In this document: positions 8,417-17,270 of the stretch, in pieces
Numbering within the stretch: position 1 is the first letter of the stretch
Layout: every line of letters begins with the position of its first letter
Assembly: GCF_024298885.1 (NCBI RefSeq)
Contig: NZ_CP101166.1
Location: forward strand, 3,781,149 to 3,845,148
Length of the DNA: 64,000 bases
DNA from: Haloglomus halophilum
Lineage (GTDB): Archaea > Halobacteriota > Halobacteria > Halobacteriales > Haloarculaceae
Direction of reading: 5' to 3'
The notes under the pieces: model-generated
Seen by the model: only the letters and a program-made list of their open reading frames with translations
Database searches by the model: none
What the model was told of the DNA's origin: nothing
Position numbers and translations under genes: made by a program

Positions 8417-8435
8417 GGCCGGCCGACGGCCGGCC
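8417..8435. repeat. 19-bp perfect palindrome
   Basis: GGCCGGCCGACGGCCGGCC: two 9-base arms around one base, in the divergent region between the lipoprotein and acyl-CoA ligase genes, about 110 bases before the ligase start. It could be an operator; it is too far from either TATA-like box to be decided by position. Confidence 0.6.
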
Positions 8436-8544
8436 CATCACCTTCCCGAGCGCTGGTCCGGTCATGGCGGACCGTGATCGGGCATAAATACCCCGTGGAA
8501 GACCGGCAACCTTCAAGCCGGAGCCGGGCGAACCCCGAATCGGT

Positions 8545-10218
8545 ATGCCAGGAGGCCACGACCAGACGCTGCGACCGTTCCTGTGGCGCGCCGAGACGCT
8601 GTACGAGGACACCGAGATCGTCTCGCGCACCCACGAAGGTATCGAGCGCTACACGTACGACGAGTACGGCGACCGCACAGCCCAGCTCGCGCACGCACTG
8701 ACAGAGGCCGGTATCGAGGCGGGCGACCGGGTGGCGACGTTCTGCTGGAACCATCACCGCCACTTCGAGACCTACTTCGCGGTGCCGACCATCGGCGCCC
8801 AGCTCCACACCATCAACCCGCTCCTGCCGGACGAGCACATCCGGTTCATCGTCCAGAACGCCGAGGACCGGACCATCTTCGTGGACCACTCGCTGTTCCC
8901 CAAACTGGCGGGTGCCATCCAGGGCGCCGACGGCGAGTTCGACGCCGTCGACCGGGTCGTCGCGATGGGCGAGGGCGTCCCCGAGGGTGCCGACGACCTC
9001 CCGGTCGATGTGGTGGCCTACGAGGACTTCGTCGAGGGCCACCCCACCGAGTACGACTGGCCCGACGTCGACGAGGACCAGCCCGCCGGGATGTGCTACA
9101 CGTCCGGGACGACGGGGATGCCGAAGGGCGTCGAGTACACCCACAAGATGCTGTGGAGCCACACGATGGCCTCGCTCACGCCGCAGGGCATCCCGATGGC
9201 CGACGACGACGTCGTCATGCCCGTCGTGCCGATGTTCCACGTCAACGCCTGGGGAATGCCGTTCACGGCGACCGCGGGCGGCTCCAAACACGTCTACCCC
9301 GGCCCGTCCCCGGAGCCGGAGGACATCGCGCACCTCATCGAGGAGGAGGGCGTCACCATCACGGCCGGCGTCCCCACCGTCTGGATGGGCCTGCAGGACT
9401 ACATGCAGGACAACGATGTCGACCTCTCGACGCTGGATACGGTCATCGTGGGCGGGTCGGCGGCCCCCGAGTCGATGATCCGCTGGTTCGACGACCACGA
9501 CGTGACGCTGCTGCACGCGTGGGGGATGACGGAGATGTCCCCGCTGGGCAGCGTCTCGCACCTCAAGTCCGACCTCGAGGACGCCTCATACGATACCCAG
9601 ATCGACCGCCGCTCCAAGCAGGGCCTCACTGTACCGGGCGTCGAGTTCAAGGTCGTCGACGACTCCGGCGAGGAGGTCCCCCACGACGGCGAGGCGTTCG
9701 GCGAACTGTGGATCCGCGGGCCGTGGGTCACGAAGGAGTACTTCGAGCGGCCCGAGGCCAACGAGGAGGACTTCGAGGACGGCTGGCTCAAGACCGGCGA
9801 CATCGTCACGGTCGACACGGACGGCTACCTCCAGATCGTCGACCGCGCGAAGGACGTCATCAAGTCCGGTGGGGAGTGGATCTCCAGCGTCGAACTGGAG
9901 AACGCCATCATGGCCCACGACGACGTGGCCGAGGCCACCGTCATCGGCGTGCCCCACGAGAAGTGGCAGGAACGACCTGTCGCCTTCGTCGTGCCCGGTG
10001 CGGACGCCGACGAGTCGACGCTGGACGAGGAGATCATGGACCTCCTCCGGGAGGACTACCCCAAGTGGTGGCTCCCGGACGACATCGTCTACATCGACGA
10101 GGTGCCCAAGACGGCGACGGGCAAGTTCTCGAAGAAGGACCTCCGCGAGGAGTACGCCGGGCAGTCGCTCATCGACGAGACCGAGGCGCCCGAGGAAGCC
10201 GCCCCGGACGACGACTGA
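8545..10218 (+). CDS. Long-chain/medium-chain acyl-CoA ligase (AMP-forming)
   Basis: 557 residues of the ANL (adenylate-forming) family. The phosphate-binding loop [15 protein letters not shown] lies near residue 185; [14 protein letters not shown] and the hinge region [32 protein letters not shown] follow; the C-terminal catalytic Lys is in [13 protein letters not shown]. The layout is that of fatty acyl-CoA synthetases, which activate fatty acids with ATP and CoA before beta-oxidation; chain length is not readable. The tail is acidic ([13 protein letters not shown]). It is followed by an acyl-CoA dehydrogenase 142 bases on, which supports a role in fatty-acid degradation. A TATA-like CTTCAA lies about 30 bases upstream of the start. 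Confidence 0.9.
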   Translation: MPGGHDQTLRPFLWRAETLYEDTEIVSRTHEGIERYTYDEYGDRTAQLAHALTEAGIEAGDRVATFCWNHHRHFETYFAVPTIGAQLHTINPLLPDEHIRFIVQNAEDRTIFVDHSLFPKLAGAIQGADGEFDAVDRVVAMGEGVPEGADDLPVDVVAYEDFVEGHPTEYDWPDVDEDQPAGMCYTSGTTGMPKGVEYTHKMLWSHTMASLTPQGIPMADDDVVMPVVPMFHVNAWGMPFTATAGGSKHVYPGPSPEPEDIAHLIEEEGVTITAGVPTVWMGLQDYMQDNDVDLSTLDTVIVGGSAAPESMIRWFDDHDVTLLHAWGMTEMSPLGSVSHLKSDLEDASYDTQIDRRSKQGLTVPGVEFKVVDDSGEEVPHDGEAFGELWIRGPWVTKEYFERPEANEEDFEDGWLKTGDIVTVDTDGYLQIVDRAKDVIKSGGEWISSVELENAIMAHDDVAEATVIGVPHEKWQERPVAFVVPGADADESTLDEEIMDLLREDYPKWWLPDDIVYIDEVPKTATGKFSKKDLREEYAGQSLIDETEAPEEAAPDDD

Positions 10219-10360
10219 GTCTCGCGACGCGGCGCTGTCGGCACAGGTCCGGTCGCGGCCCCGTTCCGTGCCGTTTCCCGTTCGGGTGTCACGGGTACTT
10301 GAACAGACAGGCGCCCACCGCCGTGCGGTTCTTGTCGCTCGCGCGCCAACGGAATGCTGT

Positions 10361-11515
10361 ATGGAACTCGACCTGCTAGAGGCGTCCCTCGTCCCCGAGC
10401 ACGCACGCCACGTCAAGGCGGAGGCGCGCGAGTTCGCGCAGGAACATATCGCACCCAACGCCGAGGCGTACTACGACAGCGGCGACTACCCGTGGGAGGT
10501 GCTGGAGGCGGGCATGGACGCCGGCCTCGTGGCCGCCGACGTGCCCGAGGCGTACGGCGGCCGGGACTGGGACCTGTACCAGATTCTGGCGGCCGCCGAG
10601 GAGTTCTACCGCGCCGACGCCGGCATCGGGCTCACGCTCCAGCTGGCCTCGTTCGGCGCCGAGATGACCGCCGAGTACGGCACGGAGGCACAGAAGGCGG
10701 AGTACCTGGCGCCCGTCGGCCGCAACGAGCAGATCACCGGGCTCGCGGTCTCGGAGCCCGAAACGGGGAGCGACCTCGCCGGGATGACGACGAGTGCCGA
10801 GAAACAGGGCGACGAATGGGTGTTGAACGGGGAGAAGTACTGGGTCGGCAACGGTGTCGAGGCCGACTGGGTCACGCTGTACGCGAAGACCGGCGACGAC
10901 CCCGACAACCGGTACGGCAACTACTCGATGTTCATCGTCCCGACCGACGCGCCGGGCTACGAGGCCGAGCATATCCCCGAGAAGATGGGGATGCGCGCCT
11001 CGAAACAGGCCCATATCGTCCTCGATGACTGCCGCATCCCCGAGACGAACCTCCTCGGCGAGGAGGGTGCCGGCTTCTACATGCTCGCGGAGTTCTTCAA
11101 CCACGGCCGCATCGTCGTCGGCGGGCAGGGGCTCGGTATCGCCGCGGCCGCGGTCGAGGAGGCCTGGGAGTTCGTCCACGGGCGGAACGCGTTCGGCAAG
11201 CAGATCAACGAGTTCCAGGCCGTCCAGCACACACTCGCGGACATGCGCCTGACCTTCGAGCAGGCCCGGTCGCTGAACTGGCGGGCCGCCGAGAAGGTCG
11301 TCGAGAACGAGAAAGCCGGCCTGTGGGCGTCGATGGCGAAGGTCGCGTCGACGGAGGCGGCCGTGGATTGTTCGGAGCGGGGGATGCAGCTCCACGGCGG
11401 GCGCTCCATCTTCACGGACCGACGCATCGCGCGGACCTACCGGGACGCACGGATTCCGGTCATCTACGAGGGGGCCAACGAGATCCAGCGGAACCTCATC
11501 TACAGTCAGTCGTAG
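10361..11515 (+). CDS. Acyl-CoA dehydrogenase
   Basis: 384 residues, full length for the family. Visible are the N-terminal helical part (VPEAYGGRDWDLYQ), the FAD/substrate-binding middle domain (GLAVSEPETGSDLAGMTTSAEKQGDEW), the segment NAFGKQINEFQAVQHTLADM and the C-terminal YEGANEIQRNLIYSQS, where the Glu of YEG is the usual catalytic base. It oxidises acyl-CoA to trans-2-enoyl-CoA, passing electrons to ETF. The ATG at 10361 fits the family's usual N-terminus; the upstream extension of the frame is Arg/Ser-rich and not real. Works with the neighbouring ligases and second dehydrogenase. Confidence 0.92.
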   Translation: MELDLLEASLVPEHARHVKAEAREFAQEHIAPNAEAYYDSGDYPWEVLEAGMDAGLVAADVPEAYGGRDWDLYQILAAAEEFYRADAGIGLTLQLASFGAEMTAEYGTEAQKAEYLAPVGRNEQITGLAVSEPETGSDLAGMTTSAEKQGDEWVLNGEKYWVGNGVEADWVTLYAKTGDDPDNRYGNYSMFIVPTDAPGYEAEHIPEKMGMRASKQAHIVLDDCRIPETNLLGEEGAGFYMLAEFFNHGRIVVGGQGLGIAAAAVEEAWEFVHGRNAFGKQINEFQAVQHTLADMRLTFEQARSLNWRAAEKVVENEKAGLWASMAKVASTEAAVDCSERGMQLHGGRSIFTDRRIARTYRDARIPVIYEGANEIQRNLIYSQS

Positions 11516-11678
11516 GCGGGGAGGTCCAGAGGCTCAGACAGATGGAGCCGATCTGCCACGATGAACATGCTCGGTACAGAGGCTGTAGTCGACACCAGCA
11601 TCCGCGCGAGAACTGCTGAGACGCTATCAGGTTCGGGAGTCGTGTCGGACGGAGGTTCGGAGCGGGACAAGTGACGCG

Positions 11679-11819
11679 TTATTCGTCCTCGAGTGCGTCG
11701 TAGATGTCTCGGTTCTCCTCCCGGTCGGCTGCCGCGACCCGTCGGACGAGTTCCCGCCGGATATCGTCCATCACCTCGTCGAGCGGGGAGGCGGAGTCCG
11801 CTCCCTCTTCGGTCGCCAT
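11679..11819 (-). CDS. Small acidic protein, candidate antitoxin of Doc
   Basis: A 46-residue frame starting MATEEGADSASPLDEV, with a predicted amphipathic helix (MDDIRRELVRRVAAADREENRD) and an acidic end. It begins 25 bases after the stop of the Doc-type toxin on the same strand, so it is the natural partner candidate. Toxin-first order is the reverse of phd-doc. It is too short for a full DNA-binding plus neutralising antitoxin like Phd and lacks a recognisable Phd fold. I do not recognise it; the assignment rests on position. Confidence 0.5.
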   Translation of the reverse strand: MATEEGADSASPLDEVMDDIRRELVRRVAAADREENRDIYDALEDE

Positions 11820-11844
11820 ACCCGACTTACCGGTTCGTAGCCCG

Positions 11845-12333
11845 TTAATCGTTCGGGTCCGACGATCCTCCCGTCAACTCGTCCAGTCCGTACTGGACGA
11901 GGTCGCCCCGCCACGCTTCGATCTCGCCTGGAAGGTCGATCTCGGCGGTGTGGGACTGGAGATACGCGAGAGTTTCGGACTCGTCAACTTCGGCCTGATC
12001 GACTCCGAACTGCTTGAGGAGCGACCTGACTCCGGCGTCGTACTCGAAGCGGTACCCATTGAGGAAGTAGAACACGACTGTCGTGTTGAGTGCCGTCCGT
12101 TTGTTCGCGTCGACGAAGGGATGATTGGCCACGAGGAGGCGCAGGAGGTGGAACGCCTTCTCGTGGATCGTCTCGGGCGCCGTTCCGAACGTCCCGCCGT
12201 CGATGTACTGCAGGGCGAATTCGATGTCACCTCGGCCCTGGACACCGCGTCCCGTCTGGGGGTACTCCGAGAGGATATCGTCGTGGATGCTGAGGACATC
12301 CTCGACTGACGGGTACCAGACCGAGTCAGCCAT
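11845..12333 (-). CDS. doc: Doc-like toxin, Fic/DOC family
   Basis: 162 residues with the Fic-fold core: ERRIHEKAFHLLRLLVAN-like helix and the active-site motif HPFVDANKRTAL (His71 to Arg79), which has the ANKR form of Doc rather than the GNKR form of AMP-transferring Fic proteins. Known Doc proteins are kinases that phosphorylate elongation factor Tu and stop translation; action here is inferred. Upstream YPSVEDVLSIHDDILSEYP matches the Doc N-terminus. GC is near 57-60 percent over much of the gene, lower than its neighbours, and it sits between two acyl-CoA dehydrogenase genes, suggesting insertion. The likely antitoxin is the 46-aa frame downstream. Confidence 0.87.
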   Translation of the reverse strand: MADSVWYPSVEDVLSIHDDILSEYPQTGRGVQGRGDIEFALQYIDGGTFGTAPETIHEKAFHLLRLLVANHPFVDANKRTALNTTVVFYFLNGYRFEYDAGVRSLLKQFGVDQAEVDESETLAYLQSHTAEIDLPGEIEAWRGDLVQYGLDELTGGSSDPND

Positions 12334-12440
12334 TCGTCCCGACCATGAGGGCGGAACGGTGTATTCCTTGCCATCAGCTGATCGCCCGGCTCCAGCGACG
12401 GGAGGTGACCAGATCGCTCCCTATGCGTCACCCAGGTACA

Positions 12441-13577
12441 CTATAGATCCAGCACTTCCTTCGCGATGATGTTCCGCTGGATCTCGCTGGCACCCTCGCC
12501 GATCTGGTAGATCTTCGTGTGCTTGTAGTGCCGGGAGACGGCGTAATCGGTGGTGTACCCATTGCCACCGTGCAGCTGAATCGCGTCGGAGGCCACTTCC
12601 TCTGCGATCTCGCTCGCGTAGAGCTTCGCCATCGACGCCAGTTTCGTCGGCTTCTCGCCCTCGTCGACGCGCTGGGCGGCGTCGTAGATGAGCCGTCGCG
12701 CCAGTTCGACCTTCATCGCCATGTCGGCCACCTTGTGCTGGACGGCCTGGAACTCCCGCAACTCGCGGTCGAACTGCTCGCGCTCCTTGACGTAGTCGAC
12801 GGTCTCCTCCAGGCAGCCCTGTGCGATGCCGAGCGCCTGCGCGCCGATACCGACGCGCTCCTCCTCGAAGAACTCCATCAGCTGGTAGAAACCGGCGTCC
12901 TCGTAGCCGACGAGGTTCTCCTCCGGCACGCGGACCCCGTCGTAGCGCAGTTGTGCGGTCTCGGAGGCGTTCCAGCCCAGCTTGTGGATCTCGCTCTCGA
13001 CCTCGAAGCCGTCGCGGTCCGTCTCCACGATGATGGCCGAGATGCCGCTGTGGCCCTCGTTGCCGGTCCGACACATCGTGAGGACGTAGTCCGCGATGGT
13101 GCCGTGTGTGATGAACGTCTTGACGCCGTCGATGACGTACTCGTCGCCGTCCTTCTCGGCGGTCGTCTCGATGCCGGCAGCGTTGGAGCCGTGGTTGGGT
13201 TCGGTGTTCCCGAGCGCGCCGATGAGGTCGCCGTTAGCGACGCCACGGAGAATCCAGTCCTTCTGCTCCTCGGTGCCGTACTCCTTGATCATCCGGGTGC
13301 CGAACTCGGTGCCGATGGCGGCGAGCATCCCGGCGTCGACGCGGGCGATCTCCTCCATGAACAGGCTCATCTCCAGCTGCGAGAGCCCGGCACCGCCGTA
13401 CTCGACGGGGATGCTGCCACCGACGAGCCCGGTGTCGACGGCCTTTTCCCACACCTCCCGTGGCCACTCGCCCGTCTCCTCGTGGTGCTGGGCAACCGGG
13501 GCGATCTCGTTCTCGGCGAACTCGCGGGCCGTCTGCTTGATGGCACGTTCCTCCTCGGACAAGCCGAAATCGACCAT
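12441..13577 (-). CDS. Acyl-CoA dehydrogenase
   Basis: 378 residues, full length. It opens [29 protein letters not shown], has the conserved [23 protein letters not shown] stretch, [24 protein letters not shown] and ends [17 protein letters not shown]. In the C-terminal segment the usual YEG-type Glu appears as GEGASEIQ, still offering a Glu at the catalytic-base position. It catalyses the first step of beta-oxidation on an acyl-CoA of unknown chain length and is a paralogue, not a near copy, of the dehydrogenase at 10361. It diverges from the second acyl-CoA ligase gene, and both may share control in the 197-base gap. Confidence 0.92.
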   Translation of the reverse strand: MVDFGLSEEERAIKQTAREFAENEIAPVAQHHEETGEWPREVWEKAVDTGLVGGSIPVEYGGAGLSQLEMSLFMEEIARVDAGMLAAIGTEFGTRMIKEYGTEEQKDWILRGVANGDLIGALGNTEPNHGSNAAGIETTAEKDGDEYVIDGVKTFITHGTIADYVLTMCRTGNEGHSGISAIIVETDRDGFEVESEIHKLGWNASETAQLRYDGVRVPEENLVGYEDAGFYQLMEFFEEERVGIGAQALGIAQGCLEETVDYVKEREQFDRELREFQAVQHKVADMAMKVELARRLIYDAAQRVDEGEKPTKLASMAKLYASEIAEEVASDAIQLHGGNGYTTDYAVSRHYKHTKIYQIGEGASEIQRNIIAKEVLDL

Positions 13578-13774
13578 ACCTCCCCCAGAGAGGGCCCGAG
13601 GGAAGGTGTTTGTCCTTGTATCAATGGTACACTAATGTAGAGTTGATTCACCCGGCGGCGGTCGACACCGGTGGATTCCAGCGGCCGGGGCCCGTTTCCA
13701 GACCACGTCCGCGCCTGTCATGTGAACTGATAGCTCGTCGCAACCACTAAGCGCCCGGCACCCGCGGCTGGAGT
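13578..13774. promoter_or_regulatory. Divergent promoter region of acyl-CoA dehydrogenase and ligase
   Basis: 197 bases between two divergent fatty-acid genes. A relatively AT-rich stretch near 13610-13650 lies on the dehydrogenase side; ACTAAG at 13746-13751 is about 27 bases before the ligase ATG. ATCAA and TTGAT half-sites flank the AT-rich part. Shared regulation is inference. Confidence 0.4.
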
Positions 13775-15280
13775 ATGAACTTCGCGAACTACCTCGACAT
13801 GGCTGCAGCGGAGGCACCGACCGACATCGCCATCACCGATGTCCAGCGCGATCTGACGTATCGGGAGCTCGCCGGTGAGACCGACGCCTTCGCGAACGCG
13901 CTGGCCGACCTCGGCGTCGGGCCCGGGGACAGAGTGGCCCTCTACCTCCCGAACAGCACCGCATTCGTGGCGGCGTACTTCGGCGCGATGAAGCGCGGTG
14001 CCATCCCGTTCCCGATCAACATGCGGTTCGAGGGCCCGGAGGTGGAGTACGTCCTCGACGACGCAGGCGCGACCACACTCGTCACCGTCGGGCAGTTCGA
14101 GGACGCTGCGGCCTCGTTCGAGACGGACGACCTCGAACACCTTATCGTCGCCGAGGGGGACCGGGGCCACGACTACGCGTCGCTGGTCGGCGAGCACGCC
14201 GGCACGGGATACGAGATCCACCCGCGCAAATCGTACGAACTCGCGGAGCTGGTCTACACCTCCGGGACCACGGGGCGGCCGAAGGGCGTCAAGCACACCC
14301 ACGGCAACCTGCAGGCGAACGCGGACGGCCTCATCGGGGCCATGAACTGGACGAGCGACGAGGTGGCGCTGACGGTCTGTCCGTGTTTCCACGTCTCCGG
14401 CCTGAACGTGACGACGACGCCGTTCGTCGTCGCCGGCGCGGAGAACCATCTCCTCCCGCAGTGGGACATCGACCTCGCGCTGTCGACGATGGCCGAGCGC
14501 GACGTGACGTACGCCTTCTTCATCCCGACGATGCTCGTCGACATCCTCAACCAGGGTATCGGCGACCACGACCTCTCGGCGCTGGAGACCGTCGGTGTCG
14601 GCGGCTCGCCGATGCCGAAAGAGCGCATCGACGCTGCCGAGGAGCTACTCGACATCAAACTGCTGGAGGGGTACGGGATGACCGAGACGACGCCGCTGGC
14701 GGCCATCAACACACCCGACCAGGACGTCTACAAGGCCGGGAGTATCGGGCCGCCGGCCCGCGAGGTGGTCGACGTCCGCATCGAGGACCCCGAGACGAAG
14801 GAGCCGGTCGGCACGAACGAGAAGGGCGAGATGCTCTGGCACGGCGACACCATCACGCCCGGCTACTACAACCTGCCCGAGGAGAACGAGCAGGCCTTCG
14901 TGCAGCGCGAGGGCAAAGAGTGGCTCCGGTCGGGCGACGTGGCCCGGCAGGACGAGGACGGGCACCTGTTCGTCGAGGACCGCATCGACGACATGATCAT
15001 CACCGGTGGGGAGAACGTCTACCCACGCGAGGTGGAGGAGGTGCTGTACGGCGTCGAGGGTGTGGCGGAGGTCGCCGTCGTCGGCACGCCGGACGACCGC
15101 CTCGGTGAGCGCATCGTCGCGTTCGTCGTCGGCGATGTGACCGCCGACGAACTGGAGGCCGGCTGTCGTGGGACGCTGACGGACTACAAGGTCCCGAAGG
15201 AGTTCCGCGTGGTCGACGAGTTGCCGAAGACCTCGACACGGAAGATGGACAAGGTGGCGCTGCGCGAGCGGCTGGACTGA
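13775..15280 (+). CDS. Acyl-CoA synthetase, AMP-forming
   Basis: 501 residues of the ANL family with LVYTSGTTGRPKGVKHTH near residue 160, LLEGYGMTETTPLAA, the hinge RSGDVARQDEDGHLFVEDRIDDMIITGGENVYP and catalytic Lys in KTSTRKMDKVALRERL. The domain order and the MIITGGENVYPREVEE motif resemble long-chain-fatty-acid and 2-succinylbenzoate CoA ligases; given the neighbouring acyl-CoA dehydrogenases, a fatty-acid substrate is more likely. Distinct from the ligase at 8545 (shorter, different N-terminus). Cytoplasmic. The start ATG is preceded by a TATA-like box at leaderless spacing. Confidence 0.9.
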   Translation: MNFANYLDMAAAEAPTDIAITDVQRDLTYRELAGETDAFANALADLGVGPGDRVALYLPNSTAFVAAYFGAMKRGAIPFPINMRFEGPEVEYVLDDAGATTLVTVGQFEDAAASFETDDLEHLIVAEGDRGHDYASLVGEHAGTGYEIHPRKSYELAELVYTSGTTGRPKGVKHTHGNLQANADGLIGAMNWTSDEVALTVCPCFHVSGLNVTTTPFVVAGAENHLLPQWDIDLALSTMAERDVTYAFFIPTMLVDILNQGIGDHDLSALETVGVGGSPMPKERIDAAEELLDIKLLEGYGMTETTPLAAINTPDQDVYKAGSIGPPAREVVDVRIEDPETKEPVGTNEKGEMLWHGDTITPGYYNLPEENEQAFVQREGKEWLRSGDVARQDEDGHLFVEDRIDDMIITGGENVYPREVEEVLYGVEGVAEVAVVGTPDDRLGERIVAFVVGDVTADELEAGCRGTLTDYKVPKEFRVVDELPKTSTRKMDKVALRERLD

Positions 15281-15291
15281 AGGGCGCTCCG

Positions 15292-16158
15292 TCAGGCGTC
15301 TTCCACGGTCAGCGAGAAGCCCCAGGTGAACGAGTTCTCGTCGGCGGTTCCGGTCGGTGTCTCACCCTCGGAGACCGACACCTCCTCCTCCCAGCGGTAG
15401 GTCCCCAGCTCCATGTAGCCCTCGACGCGGTAGTCGCTCCAGAGGACGTACTCGTTCTCGACGGACTCGCCCTCGGCGTACTCCTTCTTCAGGCAGCCGT
15501 AGGCGGCGTACGCCCGTGGCTCGTCGGCGTCCCTATCGGCCTCCCAGCGGTTCCCGTCGCGGTCGATATGCTGGGCGCTCTCGGGGTCGTGCAACCAGAG
15601 TCCGGCGGGCCGGTCACTCCCCCCCTTCGAGCGGTTGAGGAGACTACAGTCGTCCGGGGCGACGGAGATGGAGCGCGACGAGCCGGTGTTGGTCGTGGTG
15701 ATGCGCAGGCGCGCGGTCGCCGTGTCCGTCACCCGCGAGCGCAGGAGCTCGGCGTCCATCTCGACCTCGAACCCGGCGGGGACCGAGTCGACGCTGGCCA
15801 CCGAGACGGTCCACTGGAGCCCCTCGTGGGGCGTCTCCGTGGCCGTCTCCTCCTCGGGCGTCGGCGAGTCGGTCTCCGTGTCCTGCGGCGTCTCGGCCTC
15901 CGTTGCCGTCTCCGTGGGACTGTCCGTCTCCGTGTCGGTCGGCGTGTCCGTGGCGGTCTCCGCGTCGGTCGCGGTCGGGGAGTCGATGCCCGTCGGCGAG
16001 TCGGTCGCCGGTCGACGAGTGGGCGTGGTGGAAGCGGTCCCGGTAGCCGTGCCGGTCCGGGGGGTCTCGGAGGCGGCCGGCCCCTGCTGGTTCGAACAGC
16101 CGGCGAACCCCAGCGCGCCCGCGCTGCCGAGCCACGCGAGCAGGCGTCGTCGGTTCAT
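15292..16158 (-). CDS. Tat lipoprotein with Thr/Glu-rich linker
   Basis: 288 residues. MNRRRLLAWLGSAGALGFAGC has a twin-arginine start and a lipobox, so it is exported and lipid-anchored. A long low-complexity linker (about residues 25-115) rich in Thr, Ser, Pro, Asp and Glu (units like TETDSPT, TATETP) acts as a cell-surface spacer and is a likely O-glycosylation target. The C-terminal ~170 residues form a beta-rich domain (LQWTVSVASVDSVPAGFEVEMDAEL) with two Cys (DDCSLL, YGCLKK) that could pair. Function unknown. ATG at 16158 is chosen because the longer frame would put 24 residues before the Tat motif. Confidence 0.8.
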   Translation of the reverse strand: MNRRRLLAWLGSAGALGFAGCSNQQGPAASETPRTGTATGTASTTPTRRPATDSPTGIDSPTATDAETATDTPTDTETDSPTETATEAETPQDTETDSPTPEEETATETPHEGLQWTVSVASVDSVPAGFEVEMDAELLRSRVTDTATARLRITTTNTGSSRSISVAPDDCSLLNRSKGGSDRPAGLWLHDPESAQHIDRDGNRWEADRDADEPRAYAAYGCLKKEYAEGESVENEYVLWSDYRVEGYMELGTYRWEEEVSVSEGETPTGTADENSFTWGFSLTVEDA

Positions 16159-16291
16159 GGGACCCGTCTCGACGCCCCCGACAAGTGTCTTGGGCCGTTC
16201 GGAGGTATCCCGACGACCCGGACCACCCAATAAATACGTCCCGTCTCCGTGTGGGAGAGGTTACTTGTACCCGCCGGCGGTGGAATCTGGC

Positions 16292-17119
16292 ATGTCGGAC
16301 CACAGTGAACCCACGGAAAGTTGGCCAGCCACTCCCCCCTCCACCGACGTGTTCGCCGACGACCTCATGGAGGGCGAGACCTGCCTCATCACCGGCGGCG
16401 GGACGGGTATCGGCGAGGAGATGGCACTCGCGTTCGCCGACCACGGCGCCGACGTGGCCATCGCCAGCCGCGACATGGACCACCTCGAACCCGTCGCCGA
16501 GGCCATCGAGGAGCGGGGCGTGAACGCCTGCGCCACGACCGTCGACATCCGTGACAAGGAGAAGGTCGACGAGATGCGCGACACCGTGCTCGACGAACTC
16601 GGTGACATCACCGTCCTCGTCAACAACGCGGGCGCCAACTTCCTCACCCCGTTCGAGGACCTCTCCGTCAACGGCTGGCGGGCCGTCGTCGGGACCATCC
16701 TCGACGGCACCGCCTACTGCACGATGAGCGTCGGCGAGCACATGCGCGAGAACGGCGGTGGCTCCATCATCGCGATGGGCGCGACCAACAGCGTCGACGG
16801 CGCGCCGTTCCACGGCCACTCCGGCGCCGGGAAGGCGGGCGTCCACAACCTGATGCAGACCGTCGCCAGCGAGTGGGCGAAGTACGGTATCCGCGCCAAC
16901 ACCATCGCGCCGGGCATCATCGAGACGGAGGGTGTCTCGGAGGCAGCTGGCGGCGCGCTCCCACCGCAGTTGCTCGACGAGATGGCTGCGGACCGCTTCG
17001 GCGTCGCACAGGACTGTGTGCCCCTCGCGGTGTTCCTCGCGAGCCGCGCGTCCGCGTACGTCACGGGCTCGTACTATCAGGTCGACGGGGGGCACCTCGT
17101 GCGGCAATCGCCGTACTAG
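16292..17119 (+). CDS. SDR oxidoreductase, 2,4-dienoyl-CoA reductase-like
   Basis: 275 residues with a Rossmann fold: TGGGTGIG at 34-41, NNAGAN, and the C-terminal YGIRANTIAPGIIETEG. The classical Tyr-x3-Lys is not complete: Lys181 is present in HSGAGKAGV, but the Tyr position is Ser177. This pattern, with a Lys and no Tyr there, is that of the 2,4-dienoyl-CoA reductase branch, which saturates 2,4-dienoyl-CoA during oxidation of unsaturated fatty acids with NADPH. That reading fits the surrounding acyl-CoA ligases and dehydrogenases. A putative glucose-dehydrogenase-like SDR is less likely. Confidence 0.85.
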   Translation: MSDHSEPTESWPATPPSTDVFADDLMEGETCLITGGGTGIGEEMALAFADHGADVAIASRDMDHLEPVAEAIEERGVNACATTVDIRDKEKVDEMRDTVLDELGDITVLVNNAGANFLTPFEDLSVNGWRAVVGTILDGTAYCTMSVGEHMRENGGGSIIAMGATNSVDGAPFHGHSGAGKAGVHNLMQTVASEWAKYGIRANTIAPGIIETEGVSEAAGGALPPQLLDEMAADRFGVAQDCVPLAVFLASRASAYVTGSYYQVDGGHLVRQSPY

Positions 17120-17270
17120 TCGCATAATACCGACTACAAACCCCGAAGGGAACAGAGAAGATAGATAAATCGGTGGCAGTTTGATAATCTCTCACTCAGT
17201 GCACGTATCGCGCGACAGGGAGCCACTCGCCGGAACGCACATCCCGGACCCGGCCCAACTCCCGGCCGAC

